Position numbers and translations under genes: made by a program. The notes under the pieces were generated by a model, which was given only the letters and a program-made list of their open reading frames with translations, was not told the origin of the DNA and searched no databases. Source: UBA8108 sp965659285 (GTDB lineage: Bacteria > Planctomycetota > UBA8108). Taken from it: 64,000 nt of DNA. Of this stretch, positions 1-7,832 are shown piece after piece (positions within the stretch are counted from its first letter, which is position 1; every line of letters begins with the position of its first letter). Location of the stretch: the NCBI GenBank assembly GCA_965659285.1, contig CBFHWB010000001.1, positions 25,608 through 89,607 on the forward strand, given 5' to 3'.

Positions 1-1
1 G

Positions 2-199
2 GATGCTGGCAAACCCGAGGTCCGCATCTTCAAAAACGGCGCACACCTTCTCTTCGGCTTCTTCAATCCCACATCCCGGAGCAATCTCGACAGCTGGAAT
101 ATTATTAAACGGCAAAGAAGGCTCTCCGGTCCAAGCCATGCAAGCAACCCTGCGAGGACCCATTGACAGGAACAGACTGTTTTCTTCAGCTACGACCAT
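2..199 (-). CDS. Partial hypothetical protein, N-terminal end only
   Basis: An open frame runs from an ATG at 199 down to the window edge without a stop, giving 66 residues (starts MVVAEENSLF, later MAWTGEPSLPFNNIPAVEI). A TAA lies directly upstream in frame, so the gene cannot begin earlier. No clear Shine-Dalgarno sequence precedes it; the internal ATGs at codons 13 and 21 are alternatives. The aromatic/proline-rich start followed by an acidic helix is loosely like the N-terminus of some GNAT acetyltransferases, but that is a guess. An opposing frame on the plus strand is equally open, so even the coding status is uncertain. Confidence 0.4.
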   Translation of the reverse strand, partial: MVVAEENSLFLSMGPRRVACMAWTGEPSLPFNNIPAVEIAPGCGIEEAEEKVCAVFEDADLGFASI

Positions 200-442
200 T
201 TATGGCAGCATCAGCAACAGCCTGCCATAGAAATCCCCTTTCCCCGGGCGTTCCCCGGCCGGTGACTTCAGGATAAAAACCGCCGAGAGTGACGATTTGT
301 TCCGAAAAGGTGGAGTATTCAAAAGAAAGTTAGCCCCATCTGGCGAAAAGAGAATAGGGAATCCGCCCGCATCTGTATGATCGGGACTACGGAAAATTTA
401 AATTCCAGCCCGTTCTGCAGTCCAGTTGCCTGCCAGAGACCT

Positions 443-1660
443 ATGTCAGAAGATATTATTCGATTCAGCCAGAGGATGGACCGTCTGCCTCCCTACCTCT
501 TCGGGACCATCAACTCGCTCAAAGATTCCAAGAGACGCGACGGGATCGACATCATCGACATGGCCATGGGCAACCCGACCGATGCCACTCCCGAGCCGAT
601 CGTCGACAAGCTCTGCGAGGTGGTAAAGGATCCCCGGAACCATCGCTACTCCGCGGCCTCGGGACTCTACAACCTGCGGCGCGAGGTCTCGAAATATTAC
701 AAATCAAACTGGAACGTCGATATCGATCCGGAAACCGAGGTCATCGCGACCATCGGAAGCAAGGAAGGCTTCAGCCACCTGTGCCTGGCTCTGCTGGGCC
801 CCGGCGACCTGGCCTTTGTGCCGACTCCCTCCTTCCCGATTCATTCCTACGCGGTTGTGATCGCCGGCGGCGAATGCCTGGGAGTCCCGGTCGAGGACGA
901 TGAGGAATTCCTCCGCCAGATAGACGAAGCCTGCACCAAGATGGACAACAGTCCCAAGGTGCTCTTCCTCAACTACCCCCACAACCCGACCGCGCACACT
1001 GTCGAGGCGGCCTTCTTCGAGGAGGTCGTAGGCCTGGCGCGGCGCCACAACCTGACAGTGGTCCATGATTTCGCCTACAGCCAGATAACCTTCGACGGCT
1101 ACCAGGCTCCCAGCTTCCTGTCCACGCCTGGCGCCAAGGAGATCGGCTGCGAGTTCACCACCATGTCAAAATCATTCAATATGGCGGGCTGGAGAATCGG
1201 CTACTGCGTCGGCAACCGCCGAATCATCGAAGCTCTCGGACAGATCAAGGGCTACTACGATTACGGAATCTTCCAGGCGATCCAGATCGCCTCGATCATC
1301 GGCCTGCGTCATTGTGGCGACCTGGTCAAAGAACAGGCTCTTCAGTACCAGGAGCGCCGGGATGTCCTGCTCGACGGCATGGCCCGCATCGGCTGGGAGG
1401 ACGTCACCAGTCCCCGAGCGGGGATGTTTGTCTGGGCAAAGCTCCCGCAGAAATACGCCTCGATGGGCTCCATGGAATTTGCCAGGCGCATGATGGAAGA
1501 TGCCGAGGTGGCCGTTGCCCCCGGAATCGGCTTCGGACCCGAAGGCGAAGGCTACCTCCGCCTCGCCCTGATCGAAAACCGCCCGCGCCTGCAACAGGCT
1601 GTACGGCAGATCGGACGCGCCTTCCAGAAATGGGATGCGGAAAGTTCCCAGGGAGCCTGA
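443..1660 (+). CDS. alaC: AlaC-like alanine/aspartate-type aminotransferase (PLP, fold type I)
   Basis: This cytosolic PLP enzyme should exchange amino groups between an amino acid and a 2-oxo acid, probably making alanine from pyruvate with glutamate as donor. The protein shows the class I/II aminotransferase plan: MGNPTDATPEPIV near the N-terminus, the NYPHNPTA cofactor loop, HDFAYSQI with the PLP-pyridine Asp, and the Schiff-base Lys243 in TMSKSFNMAGWRIG. The run MDRLPPYLF, the GSKEG segment and the ALIENR C-terminal motif closely follow E. coli AlaC (YfdZ). I chose the ATG at 443 because similarity begins there and a purine-rich AGAGA lies just upstream; an ATG at 377 would add 22 unrelated residues. 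It converges on the cytochrome gene with an 18-base gap. Substrate specificity is inferred. Confidence 0.85.
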   Translation: MSEDIIRFSQRMDRLPPYLFGTINSLKDSKRRDGIDIIDMAMGNPTDATPEPIVDKLCEVVKDPRNHRYSAASGLYNLRREVSKYYKSNWNVDIDPETEVIATIGSKEGFSHLCLALLGPGDLAFVPTPSFPIHSYAVVIAGGECLGVPVEDDEEFLRQIDEACTKMDNSPKVLFLNYPHNPTAHTVEAAFFEEVVGLARRHNLTVVHDFAYSQITFDGYQAPSFLSTPGAKEIGCEFTTMSKSFNMAGWRIGYCVGNRRIIEALGQIKGYYDYGIFQAIQIASIIGLRHCGDLVKEQALQYQERRDVLLDGMARIGWEDVTSPRAGMFVWAKLPQKYASMGSMEFARRMMEDAEVAVAPGIGFGPEGEGYLRLALIENRPRLQQAVRQIGRAFQKWDAESSQGA

Positions 1661-1678
1661 GGAAGTCCGGCCTGCGGC

Positions 1679-4552
1679 CTACTTCTCGTCGTCGGAATCG
1701 AGAGGATCGAGCAAGGCATCGCGCTCGTTCTGGAAATCCGAAACATCCCGGGTCTTAGAAGACTTTTTCTTGCCGGAACCCCTCGACGACTTACGCCGGC
1801 TCCCGGCGCCGGCGGTCTTCCCCTTCTTCGCACGGGTTGATTTGCGCGGCTTGTCGGAAACGGCTCCCGCGGCCAACTCCTCACCGGGAATCGTGAAGAG
1901 CTTGACAATGCAGAGCAGGCTGAAGATGGCTGCGACGACCCAGGCCCAGACAACGACAGATTTCTCCGCTGAAGCCCGGCCAGCCTGACGCTGAGCCATC
2001 TCCTCTGACAGGGCGGCAAGGGAGGTTGAGATGCCGGCCTTCTGCTTCTGGATGAAGGCTGGATCGAGCCGGTGAACCGCTGGGCGGAGTTGCCGGGCCT
2101 TTAACGCGAGCTCCTCGAAGCGCTCTTTTTCGGCAACCTTCCCATCGACGGGATAGCCGGATTTTTCCAGGTCGAGCAGCTTCGACCGGGCCGAAGAGAG
2201 CTCCGCATCCAGGGCATCCAAGTCAGCCTTGATCTGCTGGAACGGCGCCGTCAACTCATCGTCTTCGTCTGTATATCCGTCATCCTCCCAGAGAAAATCG
2301 CCGGGCTTCAGCACTGCGTGATTCTCATGACAATCCCAGCAGACCTTCGTATGAACCGTGACGGACTCTTCGCCCTCCGAATCTTCCTTCTCACCCGAAG
2401 CGGGAGCCCTGGCCGCGAGATAATGCTCCAGGACCTCGTCGTGGCAGCTCCCGCATAATTTCCCCGCCAGCTCGGGGTCTTCATCATCAGGTCGATCCGG
2501 TCGTCCCCTGGAATCAACCAGCATCCCCTGGTGCGAATAGAGGAAGAGTCTCTTGTCCTCGGGCGTCTCAATGCTGCGATGCCACTTGATCTCAAGCCTG
2601 GGCTTTGGAGGCTCCTTCTCTTCTTCCGGCTCCTCTTCTTTCTTCTCAGACTCATCTTCCGCAGGTTCTTCCCCCTCCGGTTTTCCAGCAGCCTCGGCGT
2701 CCGCAGGTTTTCCGGCAGCGGGCACCCCTTCTTCAGCCTCCTGGCCAGCAGGCTTTTCTTCCGCCGGTTTCTCTTCCGCCGGCTTGTCTTTCTCTGCCGG
2801 CTCTTCGGCATCTTTCTTTTCTTTCGGGGCTCCATCTTCAGCGCCTGATTTTCTTTCTTTCGCAGGTTCCTCTTCGGCCTTTTCTTTTTCGCTTTCCTCT
2901 TCAGCCGGATTGGCGTCTTTTCCGGAGTTCTCCGGCTTGGCCTCCTCTTCCACTTCCTCTTCCTCCGGCTCTTTCGAGGCTTCCTCGTCAGCTTCAAACA
3001 ACAGCTCGAGAGCGAGGAGGAATTGCTCTGGAGGCGCGGTGTCAATTCCGCCATGGCAATCTACGCATTGCACTCCGGCGGCGTGATGGACGCTTTCGGT
3101 CCATTTCTCCAGCGGCTTCTCATGTTTATGGCAGCTTCCGCAGGTCCCCCCGTCCGGCAGACCGTCCTGGCGCAACCCAGGCGTAACGATAGCTTCATCC
3201 TCAGGCGTCTCCTCCTGCGATTCTTCCTCTTCAGCCGGACCGCCGCCGCCTCCTTCTTCCGAACCATCCTTAGCAGGATCATCGCCGGCCGAACCCGCTT
3301 CCTCTCCAGCCTGACCTTCTCCAGCGGCCTCCTTGCCGGACTCCTCGACACGCTCCGGGTAACCCTTGCTGCTGAAGTGATAACCCCAGCGCGTGGTCTC
3401 GGAGATATAGCCAAGAAAGCCCATCCCGAAGACGCCGAGAAGGAGCAGGAAGGCCAGGACCGCAAAAACCGGCCGCCGGGTGATCTTGCGCTCCTTGCCG
3501 CGGTCTATGACCGGCAACAGGAAGAGAACCAGCGCGACACCGTTAATCGTCAACACTCCGAGAAAGGCGGGATCGACACCCCAGGATCTGAGAAAAGGCA
3601 GTGCCGAGTAGAGATTGTCATCGAAGTACTTGAGGAACTGGTACATCGGCAGGAAGTACCACTCCGGCTTGATGCCCTCTGGTGTTCCAAACCTGTCGGC
3701 CGGTTCCCCGAGATGCCAGGGCCACCAGGTGGCAAAAGTCACCAGGAGAGCGAAACCGAGGTTGCAGGCGATCAAATCCCGATAGACCTGCCGTGGGAAG
3801 AAAGGCTCGCTGCCGCCCTTGGCCAGCGCCGCCTTATTGCCCAGTTCGATCTCATCGGTAACTGTGGTCTTGGGCGAGATCCCCTTCCAGGTTATCAGGG
3901 CGAGGTGATAGCCGACGAGGGCCAGCAGCAGCAGAGGCAGGATGACCACGTGGAGGGCGAAGAAGCGGCCGAGGGTGGCTCCGGAAACATCCTCTCCCCC
4001 GCAGATGAGTTCCTTGAGCGTTGACCCGATCACCGGAAAAGAGTCGATCGCTCCAAGCCCTACCCGGGTAGCCCAGAAGGCAAGCTGGTTCCAGGGCAGC
4101 AGGTAGCCTGAGAAACAGAAGAGCATCGAGACCCCCAGCAGGAGCATTCCCACGAACCAGGTAAACTCTCGAGGACGCTTGTAGGATCCGTACCAGACGA
4201 CCTTGAGCATGTGAAGCACGAGCACCACGATAATGAAACTCGCGCCCCAGGAATGCATCTGCCGGATGAGCCAACCCAGCCGGGCGTGATACTCAATCGT
4301 CTGCACCGACTTGAAGGCCAGCGTCTCCTCGGGAACGTAGAGCGTCAGCAGGAGACAGCCGGTAAAAAACTGGAGAGCGAAGAAGAACAGGGCCAGCGCC
4401 CCCGTGGTATAGAGCCAGGACAGGCGCGTCGGAACAGGCTTGCCGGCCTGCTCTCCCGCGAGGGCGAGCATCCTCTCGCCTCCGCTTCGATCGAGCAGCC
4501 ATGCTTTCAGCCTTGCGATAGATTTCCCTGTCTTGTCCGGCAATTCTCTCAC
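1679..4552 (-). CDS. Cytochrome b6/subunit IV fused to a tetraheme-like cytochrome c domain
   Basis: Membrane core of a Rieske/cytochrome b quinol oxidase. Residues 40-220 form a cytochrome b6-like bundle with haem ligands H100/H114 and H201/H216; the 14 and 15 spacing is the b6-type pattern. Residues 250-390 match subunit IV, including the KPEWYFLP quinol-site motif near 295. A long acidic linker follows, then four CxxCH haem c motifs (C471, C496, C700, C738). Haems 2 and 3 are separated by about 150 residues rich in Glu, Lys, Pro and Ala. A late membrane segment (about 873-895) and a very basic tail end the 957-residue protein. The Rieske gene ends 5 bases upstream, so both are one operon. 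No separate cytochrome c1 or f is seen; the fused c domain probably takes that role. Confidence 0.88.
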   Translation of the reverse strand: MRELPDKTGKSIARLKAWLLDRSGGERMLALAGEQAGKPVPTRLSWLYTTGALALFFFALQFFTGCLLLTLYVPEETLAFKSVQTIEYHARLGWLIRQMHSWGASFIIVVLVLHMLKVVWYGSYKRPREFTWFVGMLLLGVSMLFCFSGYLLPWNQLAFWATRVGLGAIDSFPVIGSTLKELICGGEDVSGATLGRFFALHVVILPLLLLALVGYHLALITWKGISPKTTVTDEIELGNKAALAKGGSEPFFPRQVYRDLIACNLGFALLVTFATWWPWHLGEPADRFGTPEGIKPEWYFLPMYQFLKYFDDNLYSALPFLRSWGVDPAFLGVLTINGVALVLFLLPVIDRGKERKITRRPVFAVLAFLLLLGVFGMGFLGYISETTRWGYHFSSKGYPERVEESGKEAAGEGQAGEEAGSAGDDPAKDGSEEGGGGGPAEEEESQEETPEDEAIVTPGLRQDGLPDGGTCGSCHKHEKPLEKWTESVHHAAGVQCVDCHGGIDTAPPEQFLLALELLFEADEEASKEPEEEEVEEEAKPENSGKDANPAEEESEKEKAEEEPAKERKSGAEDGAPKEKKDAEEPAEKDKPAEEKPAEEKPAGQEAEEGVPAAGKPADAEAAGKPEGEEPAEDESEKKEEEPEEEKEPPKPRLEIKWHRSIETPEDKRLFLYSHQGMLVDSRGRPDRPDDEDPELAGKLCGSCHDEVLEHYLAARAPASGEKEDSEGEESVTVHTKVCWDCHENHAVLKPGDFLWEDDGYTDEDDELTAPFQQIKADLDALDAELSSARSKLLDLEKSGYPVDGKVAEKERFEELALKARQLRPAVHRLDPAFIQKQKAGISTSLAALSEEMAQRQAGRASAEKSVVVWAWVVAAIFSLLCIVKLFTIPGEELAAGAVSDKPRKSTRAKKGKTAGAGSRRKSSRGSGKKKSSKTRDVSDFQNERDALLDPLDSDDEK

Positions 4553-4557
4553 CCAGT

Positions 4558-5007
4558 TCAGGTTGGATTTTCCAGGTAACGATCAAGAAGAACGACCGCT
4601 CCGGAACCATCATCGTCGGCGAGCGCAAACTCCCGCAGCGGCTCCTGCGGAGGTTTCCTGGTTACCTTGCCAGAGGTATCGAAGGCTCCCCCGTGACACG
4701 GACAGTGAAAGCCGCGCACGCCCTTATTCCAGTTAACGTTGCAATCGAGATGGGTACACTTCGCATCAAAGGCCCTCAGGCTGTCCCCAACCTTGAGCAC
4801 ATAGACCTTTTTTCCATTGAACTGCACCGGCACCGGCTCGGCTCCAACGACATCGAAATACGAGCGGTCCTGCTCCAACTGGAGCTTGGCCTGGCGCGGC
4901 CGGCGCGGCAGGGGCCGCAGGAAATTAACCGCGGCGACCACCAATCCTCCGGCGTAAACCAACGGAAAAAGAAGCAGCGCAAGGTGCTCAAACATTCTCC
5001 GTGTCAT
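4558..5007 (-). CDS. Rieske [2Fe-2S] iron-sulfur protein of the bc complex
   Basis: Electron-transfer subunit that accepts an electron from quinol at the Qo site and passes it to haem c. Of 149 residues, the first 30 form one membrane anchor, followed by a basic stop. The cluster ligands are plain: CTHLDC and CPCHGG, giving two Cys and two His plus the two disulfide Cys of the classical Rieske fold. No twin-arginine motif is obvious beyond an N-terminal TRR. AGGAGT sits 8 bases before the ATG, a good ribosome site. The gene lies 5 bases ahead of the cytochrome b fusion and surely forms a two-gene operon with it. Confidence 0.92.
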   Translation of the reverse strand: MTRRMFEHLALLLFPLVYAGGLVVAAVNFLRPLPRRPRQAKLQLEQDRSYFDVVGAEPVPVQFNGKKVYVLKVGDSLRAFDAKCTHLDCNVNWNKGVRGFHCPCHGGAFDTSGKVTRKPPQEPLREFALADDDGSGAVVLLDRYLENPT

Positions 5008-5138
5008 CGAAAGCTACTCCTGATGCGGGCCATCCACCGGACTCGACTGGTCCTCCACTTCTTCAACAGGCTTAGCATACCTCCTCTAAAGCCCTCGGTC
5101 CACAGGGACCTTAGGCAGGGGATCAAGAAGCTCAACCT

Positions 5139-5330
5139 TCAAGCTTCCCCGACCACGCAACTGCGCTCACCCAGTTGGATAACATCCCCCGCTGCCAGCC
5201 TCTTTCCACGGCGGGTTTCGACAATCCCGTTAACCGAGACCTCGCCCGCGCGGATGAGCACCTTGGCTTCACCGCCGCTCTCTACCCATCCCTGGTATTT
5301 AAGGAATTGATCCAGCTTGAAGGTCTTCAA
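5139..5330 (-). CDS. Small S4-domain RNA-binding protein (YaaA/RlbA type)
   Basis: A 63-residue protein made almost wholly of one S4 RNA-binding domain: FKLDQFLKYQGWVESGG, then the conserved VLIRAGEVSVNG turn and a short strand-rich end. Such free-standing S4 proteins (YaaA, RlbA) are about 70 residues long and bind structured RNA, often linked to ribosomes. An ATG at 5480 would give 113 residues, but it would overlap the preceding gene by 125 bases and add unrelated sequence. I prefer the TTG at 5330, which has GGTGGAG about 10 bases upstream and starts 25 bases after the stop of the previous gene. Confidence 0.7.
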   Translation of the reverse strand: MKTFKLDQFLKYQGWVESGGEAKVLIRAGEVSVNGIVETRRGKRLAAGDVIQLGERSCVVGEA

Positions 5331-5355
5331 GGCGCTCGGGCTTCTCCACCCGGCA

Positions 5356-6453
5356 TCAACATCCGTCGTAGGTCTCGCAATCGATGCCGTCATCGGTCGG
5401 ATCGCCGCCGCAGGCGAAGGGGCCCGGATCAGCGGGGACCGTCCCGCCAACAAAGAGGAACTGGAAAATGACAATCCCATCAGTCAACTGGACTACGCCG
5501 TTGTCGTCTGTATCCGCCGCGTCCAGACAGGAGGGCATAGCCGCTCCCATGAACAGGGTGTTGAGAATCCGGATCCCATCGGTCAGTTGCAGGGCTCCAT
5601 TCCCATCGGTGTCGCCGCGCTTGAAGCGCTCCTCTGGTTCGGCCTCGGCAGGGCGAACGCTGATGCTCAGGTCCTCAGGTCCGCCGGGAATCTCGATACC
5701 GAATTCGTCGAGAAAGCCCACGCGGAAATTATGCTCGCCACCGCCATCGAAAATCTTGACCATCAGGGTGTGGCGCCCGGGCTCGAGAACGATGTTTCCG
5801 AGGTTCGGATAATCAAAGGGCTGATCCTGGTACATCCTGTCAAGGGCGCCTCGGGAGGCGTTGTTGACATGCAGGCTCTGCCCATCGAGGAGCAGTTGGA
5901 CCGAATCGTCACTGGAGACGCCGAGGTGAATTTCAATCTCCTCCTTAACGTCAAGGTAGGTCACCGCGTAGCACATCACGTTGTCATTGTTCCCGTAGAT
6001 GCTATCGAAATCGATGCGGTCATCGTCATCGTCACGATCAAACCACTCGACCCAGGTGGGCACCTCATCTGGATTGCGGCCCATTTCGTTCGGCGCCAGG
6101 CCGGTAGAAGCGGACGCGCCGTTATAGTCAGGCTCCATCGCCATTGCGCCAACCGGAACAATTTCCGTCTCTGAGGTTTCCCCATCGGTGAGATAGTCCC
6201 TGGCGATTTCTTCTTCGCCCGGAGCAGCCCCTCCATCCCGGGTAAACGGACCGAGAACCAGCCAGTTCTGGATACTGCCGAAATCGCTCACGGAAGCCAG
6301 GCTTGCGGCCGAGGTGGCATTCGTCTCTCCTGAAATGACAAAGACAAAATCGTTTTCCGGTTCGGTAACCTCGCCGGAAAAGGTGCCTGAAACAGAATCG
6401 TCAGGTAGGACCGAATAGGTCAGTTCGGTGATATTCCCTTCACTGATGTCCAA
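5356..6453 (-). CDS. C-terminal part of a stop-interrupted secreted protein with dockerin-like tail
   Basis: This frame continues exactly the frame of the next gene upstream (6559-7572); the only interruption is a TAG at 6559-6561. The 365 residues shown start at a TTG at 6453, but the frame stays open up to the TAG, so about 35 more residues (including VTETVPPQWEITSVG) belong to it. No ribosome site supports an independent start. A beta-rich region contains a segment like the PA14/GLEYA type (SSDDSVQLLLDG). The last 90 residues carry two dockerin-like calcium loops, DTDGNGALQLTDG and DTDDNGVVQLTDG, and end in a Cys-rich CGGDPTDDGIDC motif shared with two other proteins here. Function unknown; exported, if made. 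Confidence 0.6.
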   Translation of the reverse strand: MDISEGNITELTYSVLPDDSVSGTFSGEVTEPENDFVFVISGETNATSAASLASVSDFGSIQNWLVLGPFTRDGGAAPGEEEIARDYLTDGETSETEIVPVGAMAMEPDYNGASASTGLAPNEMGRNPDEVPTWVEWFDRDDDDDRIDFDSIYGNNDNVMCYAVTYLDVKEEIEIHLGVSSDDSVQLLLDGQSLHVNNASRGALDRMYQDQPFDYPNLGNIVLEPGRHTLMVKIFDGGGEHNFRVGFLDEFGIEIPGGPEDLSISVRPAEAEPEERFKRGDTDGNGALQLTDGIRILNTLFMGAAMPSCLDAADTDDNGVVQLTDGIVIFQFLFVGGTVPADPGPFACGGDPTDDGIDCETYDGC

Positions 6454-6558
6454 TTCCCAGCGAACGATATTATCCTCGATGACCTGCCCTTCCTGTCCAA
6501 CGCTGGTAATTTCCCATTGAGGCGGAACCGTCTCGGTGACCGTAACGAGTTCGGCCCG

Positions 6559-6561
6559 CTA
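6559..6561 (-). other. In-frame TAG splitting one secreted protein
   Basis: Both flanking pieces share one reading frame: 6559 minus 5356 is 1203, a multiple of three, and the 35 codons between the TAG and the TTG at 6453 are all sense. The stop falls between the strand EYPVVLSLSSRRGPGVC and the strand RAELVTVTETVPPQW, inside what looks like a single beta-sandwich domain. It may be a nonsense mutation, a readthrough site or a sequence error. Confidence 0.75.
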
Positions 6562-7572
6562 ACACACCCCCGGCCCGCGCCGACTCGACAGCGACAGTAC
6601 GACCGGGTACTCCTCACCATCCTCATAGATCGCCGTCTCTTCCCCCTCGACCGCAACCCGCCCATCCCAGAGCGACCGGGTGACCTCTACCGGCGCCGTC
6701 CGGCAGCCGCCGATCAGGGTGATCGTCAGGTCATCGATACGAGAGGTGGCTCCCGGCTGCTGGACCTGCCCGAAGGAAGCGCCGAAGAGAACCTCGACGT
6801 TGGTCGCGTCATCCCGGGTCTGCCTGTTGTGATTCAGGCCATTGGTATCGACCACCTGGAGTTGGGGCTCCTCGGGAGGATCATCTCCCTCCTCCCAGAG
6901 CTTCATGCTGATCTGCACCGGCCCTCCATCGTCATTTCCCTGGGCGGAGACCTCGACCCAATACCATTCGCCCTGGATGATCGGAAAGCCCGGATCCGCC
7001 CTGGCATAACCTACAGCGCCGTTCGGCCATTCAAGATGAGGAACCGCCTGGTGACAGCCGGTAAACTCGGCGATCGCCAGGGTGCCGTCAAAGAACTCTC
7101 CATCAACTCCTTCGGGGTAGATGACACAGGCGTAGCCTCTCTCCAGCGAGGCATCGAGCTCCGCATTGGGCCCATCAAAAACCCCCACCCTTCCCCGCAT
7201 GTAGATCAGCATCTCGCTGATGGTCTCGAGATTCACGAGGGCCCTCAAGCGGTAGTCCTTCGATCCCTCGGGAAAGATCTCAGCGACCGTATTCGGATAG
7301 AGACTGGCAAGCGCGATCCCTGAGACGGCGTGGTTGGTCATCAACAGGCTGCCATCATTGATCTCGAGACCGCCGACCGGATACAGATCCCCGCAAAGAT
7401 CAACAACGCCCGGATGGAAGAAATCCTCCAGTTCCTCCGGCTCCTCGAATTCATAGACCAGCAGATCCTCTTCCTCCTGCTTGCCCTGGGCCTGCAGAAG
7501 AATTGGAGAAGCAAAAAACAAGGCGAAGAGCGCCACCCACAAGCCACAAAGAAGATTCCCGGCTTTTAACAT
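6559..7572 (-). CDS. N-terminal part of a secreted, stop-interrupted protein
   Basis: The 337 residues start with a signal peptide (MLKAGNLLCG, a hydrophobic core, then SPILLQAQ) and are otherwise beta-rich. The section from about residue 40 to 280 (FEEPEELEDFF, later WYWVEVSAQGN and SRIDDLTITL) has the look of a concanavalin-like laminin G jelly roll found in extracellular proteins. The end runs into a second domain that is cut by a TAG. I chose the ATG at 7572, one codon after a TTG, because AGGAGGGG lies 7 bases upstream. Read together with 5356-6558 it would make a roughly 738-residue protein with a dockerin-like C-terminus. No enzymatic motif is seen. Confidence 0.7.
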   Translation of the reverse strand: MLKAGNLLCGLWVALFALFFASPILLQAQGKQEEEDLLVYEFEEPEELEDFFHPGVVDLCGDLYPVGGLEINDGSLLMTNHAVSGIALASLYPNTVAEIFPEGSKDYRLRALVNLETISEMLIYMRGRVGVFDGPNAELDASLERGYACVIYPEGVDGEFFDGTLAIAEFTGCHQAVPHLEWPNGAVGYARADPGFPIIQGEWYWVEVSAQGNDDGGPVQISMKLWEEGDDPPEEPQLQVVDTNGLNHNRQTRDDATNVEVLFGASFGQVQQPGATSRIDDLTITLIGGCRTAPVEVTRSLWDGRVAVEGEETAIYEDGEEYPVVLSLSSRRGPGVC

Positions 7573-7649
7573 CAATATCCCCTCCTCGTAGAGGCGGTCC
7601 GCTTATTTCAGAACTCAGGCAGAGCGACCCAAACGTTCTGCTTTACTAA

Positions 7650-7677
7650 TTGTAGATACTCAACAGTCCCTCTACAA
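7650..7677. promoter_or_regulatory. Inverted repeat between divergent genes
   Basis: TTGTAGA at 7650-7656 and TCTACAA at 7671-7677 form a perfect 7-base inverted repeat with a 14-base centre. It lies between the secreted-protein gene (minus) and L-fuconate dehydratase (plus), where an operator could sit. No regulator gene is adjacent, so this is only a candidate. Confidence 0.3.
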
Positions 7678-7832
7678 ACCCTTATTGATAGCGAAGAGCC
7701 CGGCCCTGAAGCTCTCAATGTCCGCAGGCGAAGCAAAACGGTTGGCCACGCCCCGCATCCCCGTGTTAGAAGACCAGTCTCAGCGTCAGGATGGCCCGGA
7801 AAAAACAATTCGGCAACAAGGAGATTTCCCCC

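Noticed and set aside
2531..3186. Long plus-strand frames opposite the cytochrome linker
   Set aside because: They mirror the low-complexity Glu/Lys/Pro/Ala linker of the real gene and give Ser/Phe/Leu-rich nonsense.
5004..5078. 24-codon frame (ATG 5078) overlapping the Rieske start by ATGA
   Set aside because: AGGAGG is too close to its ATG and the peptide is a basic run with no sign of conservation; the Rieske gene has its own ribosome site.
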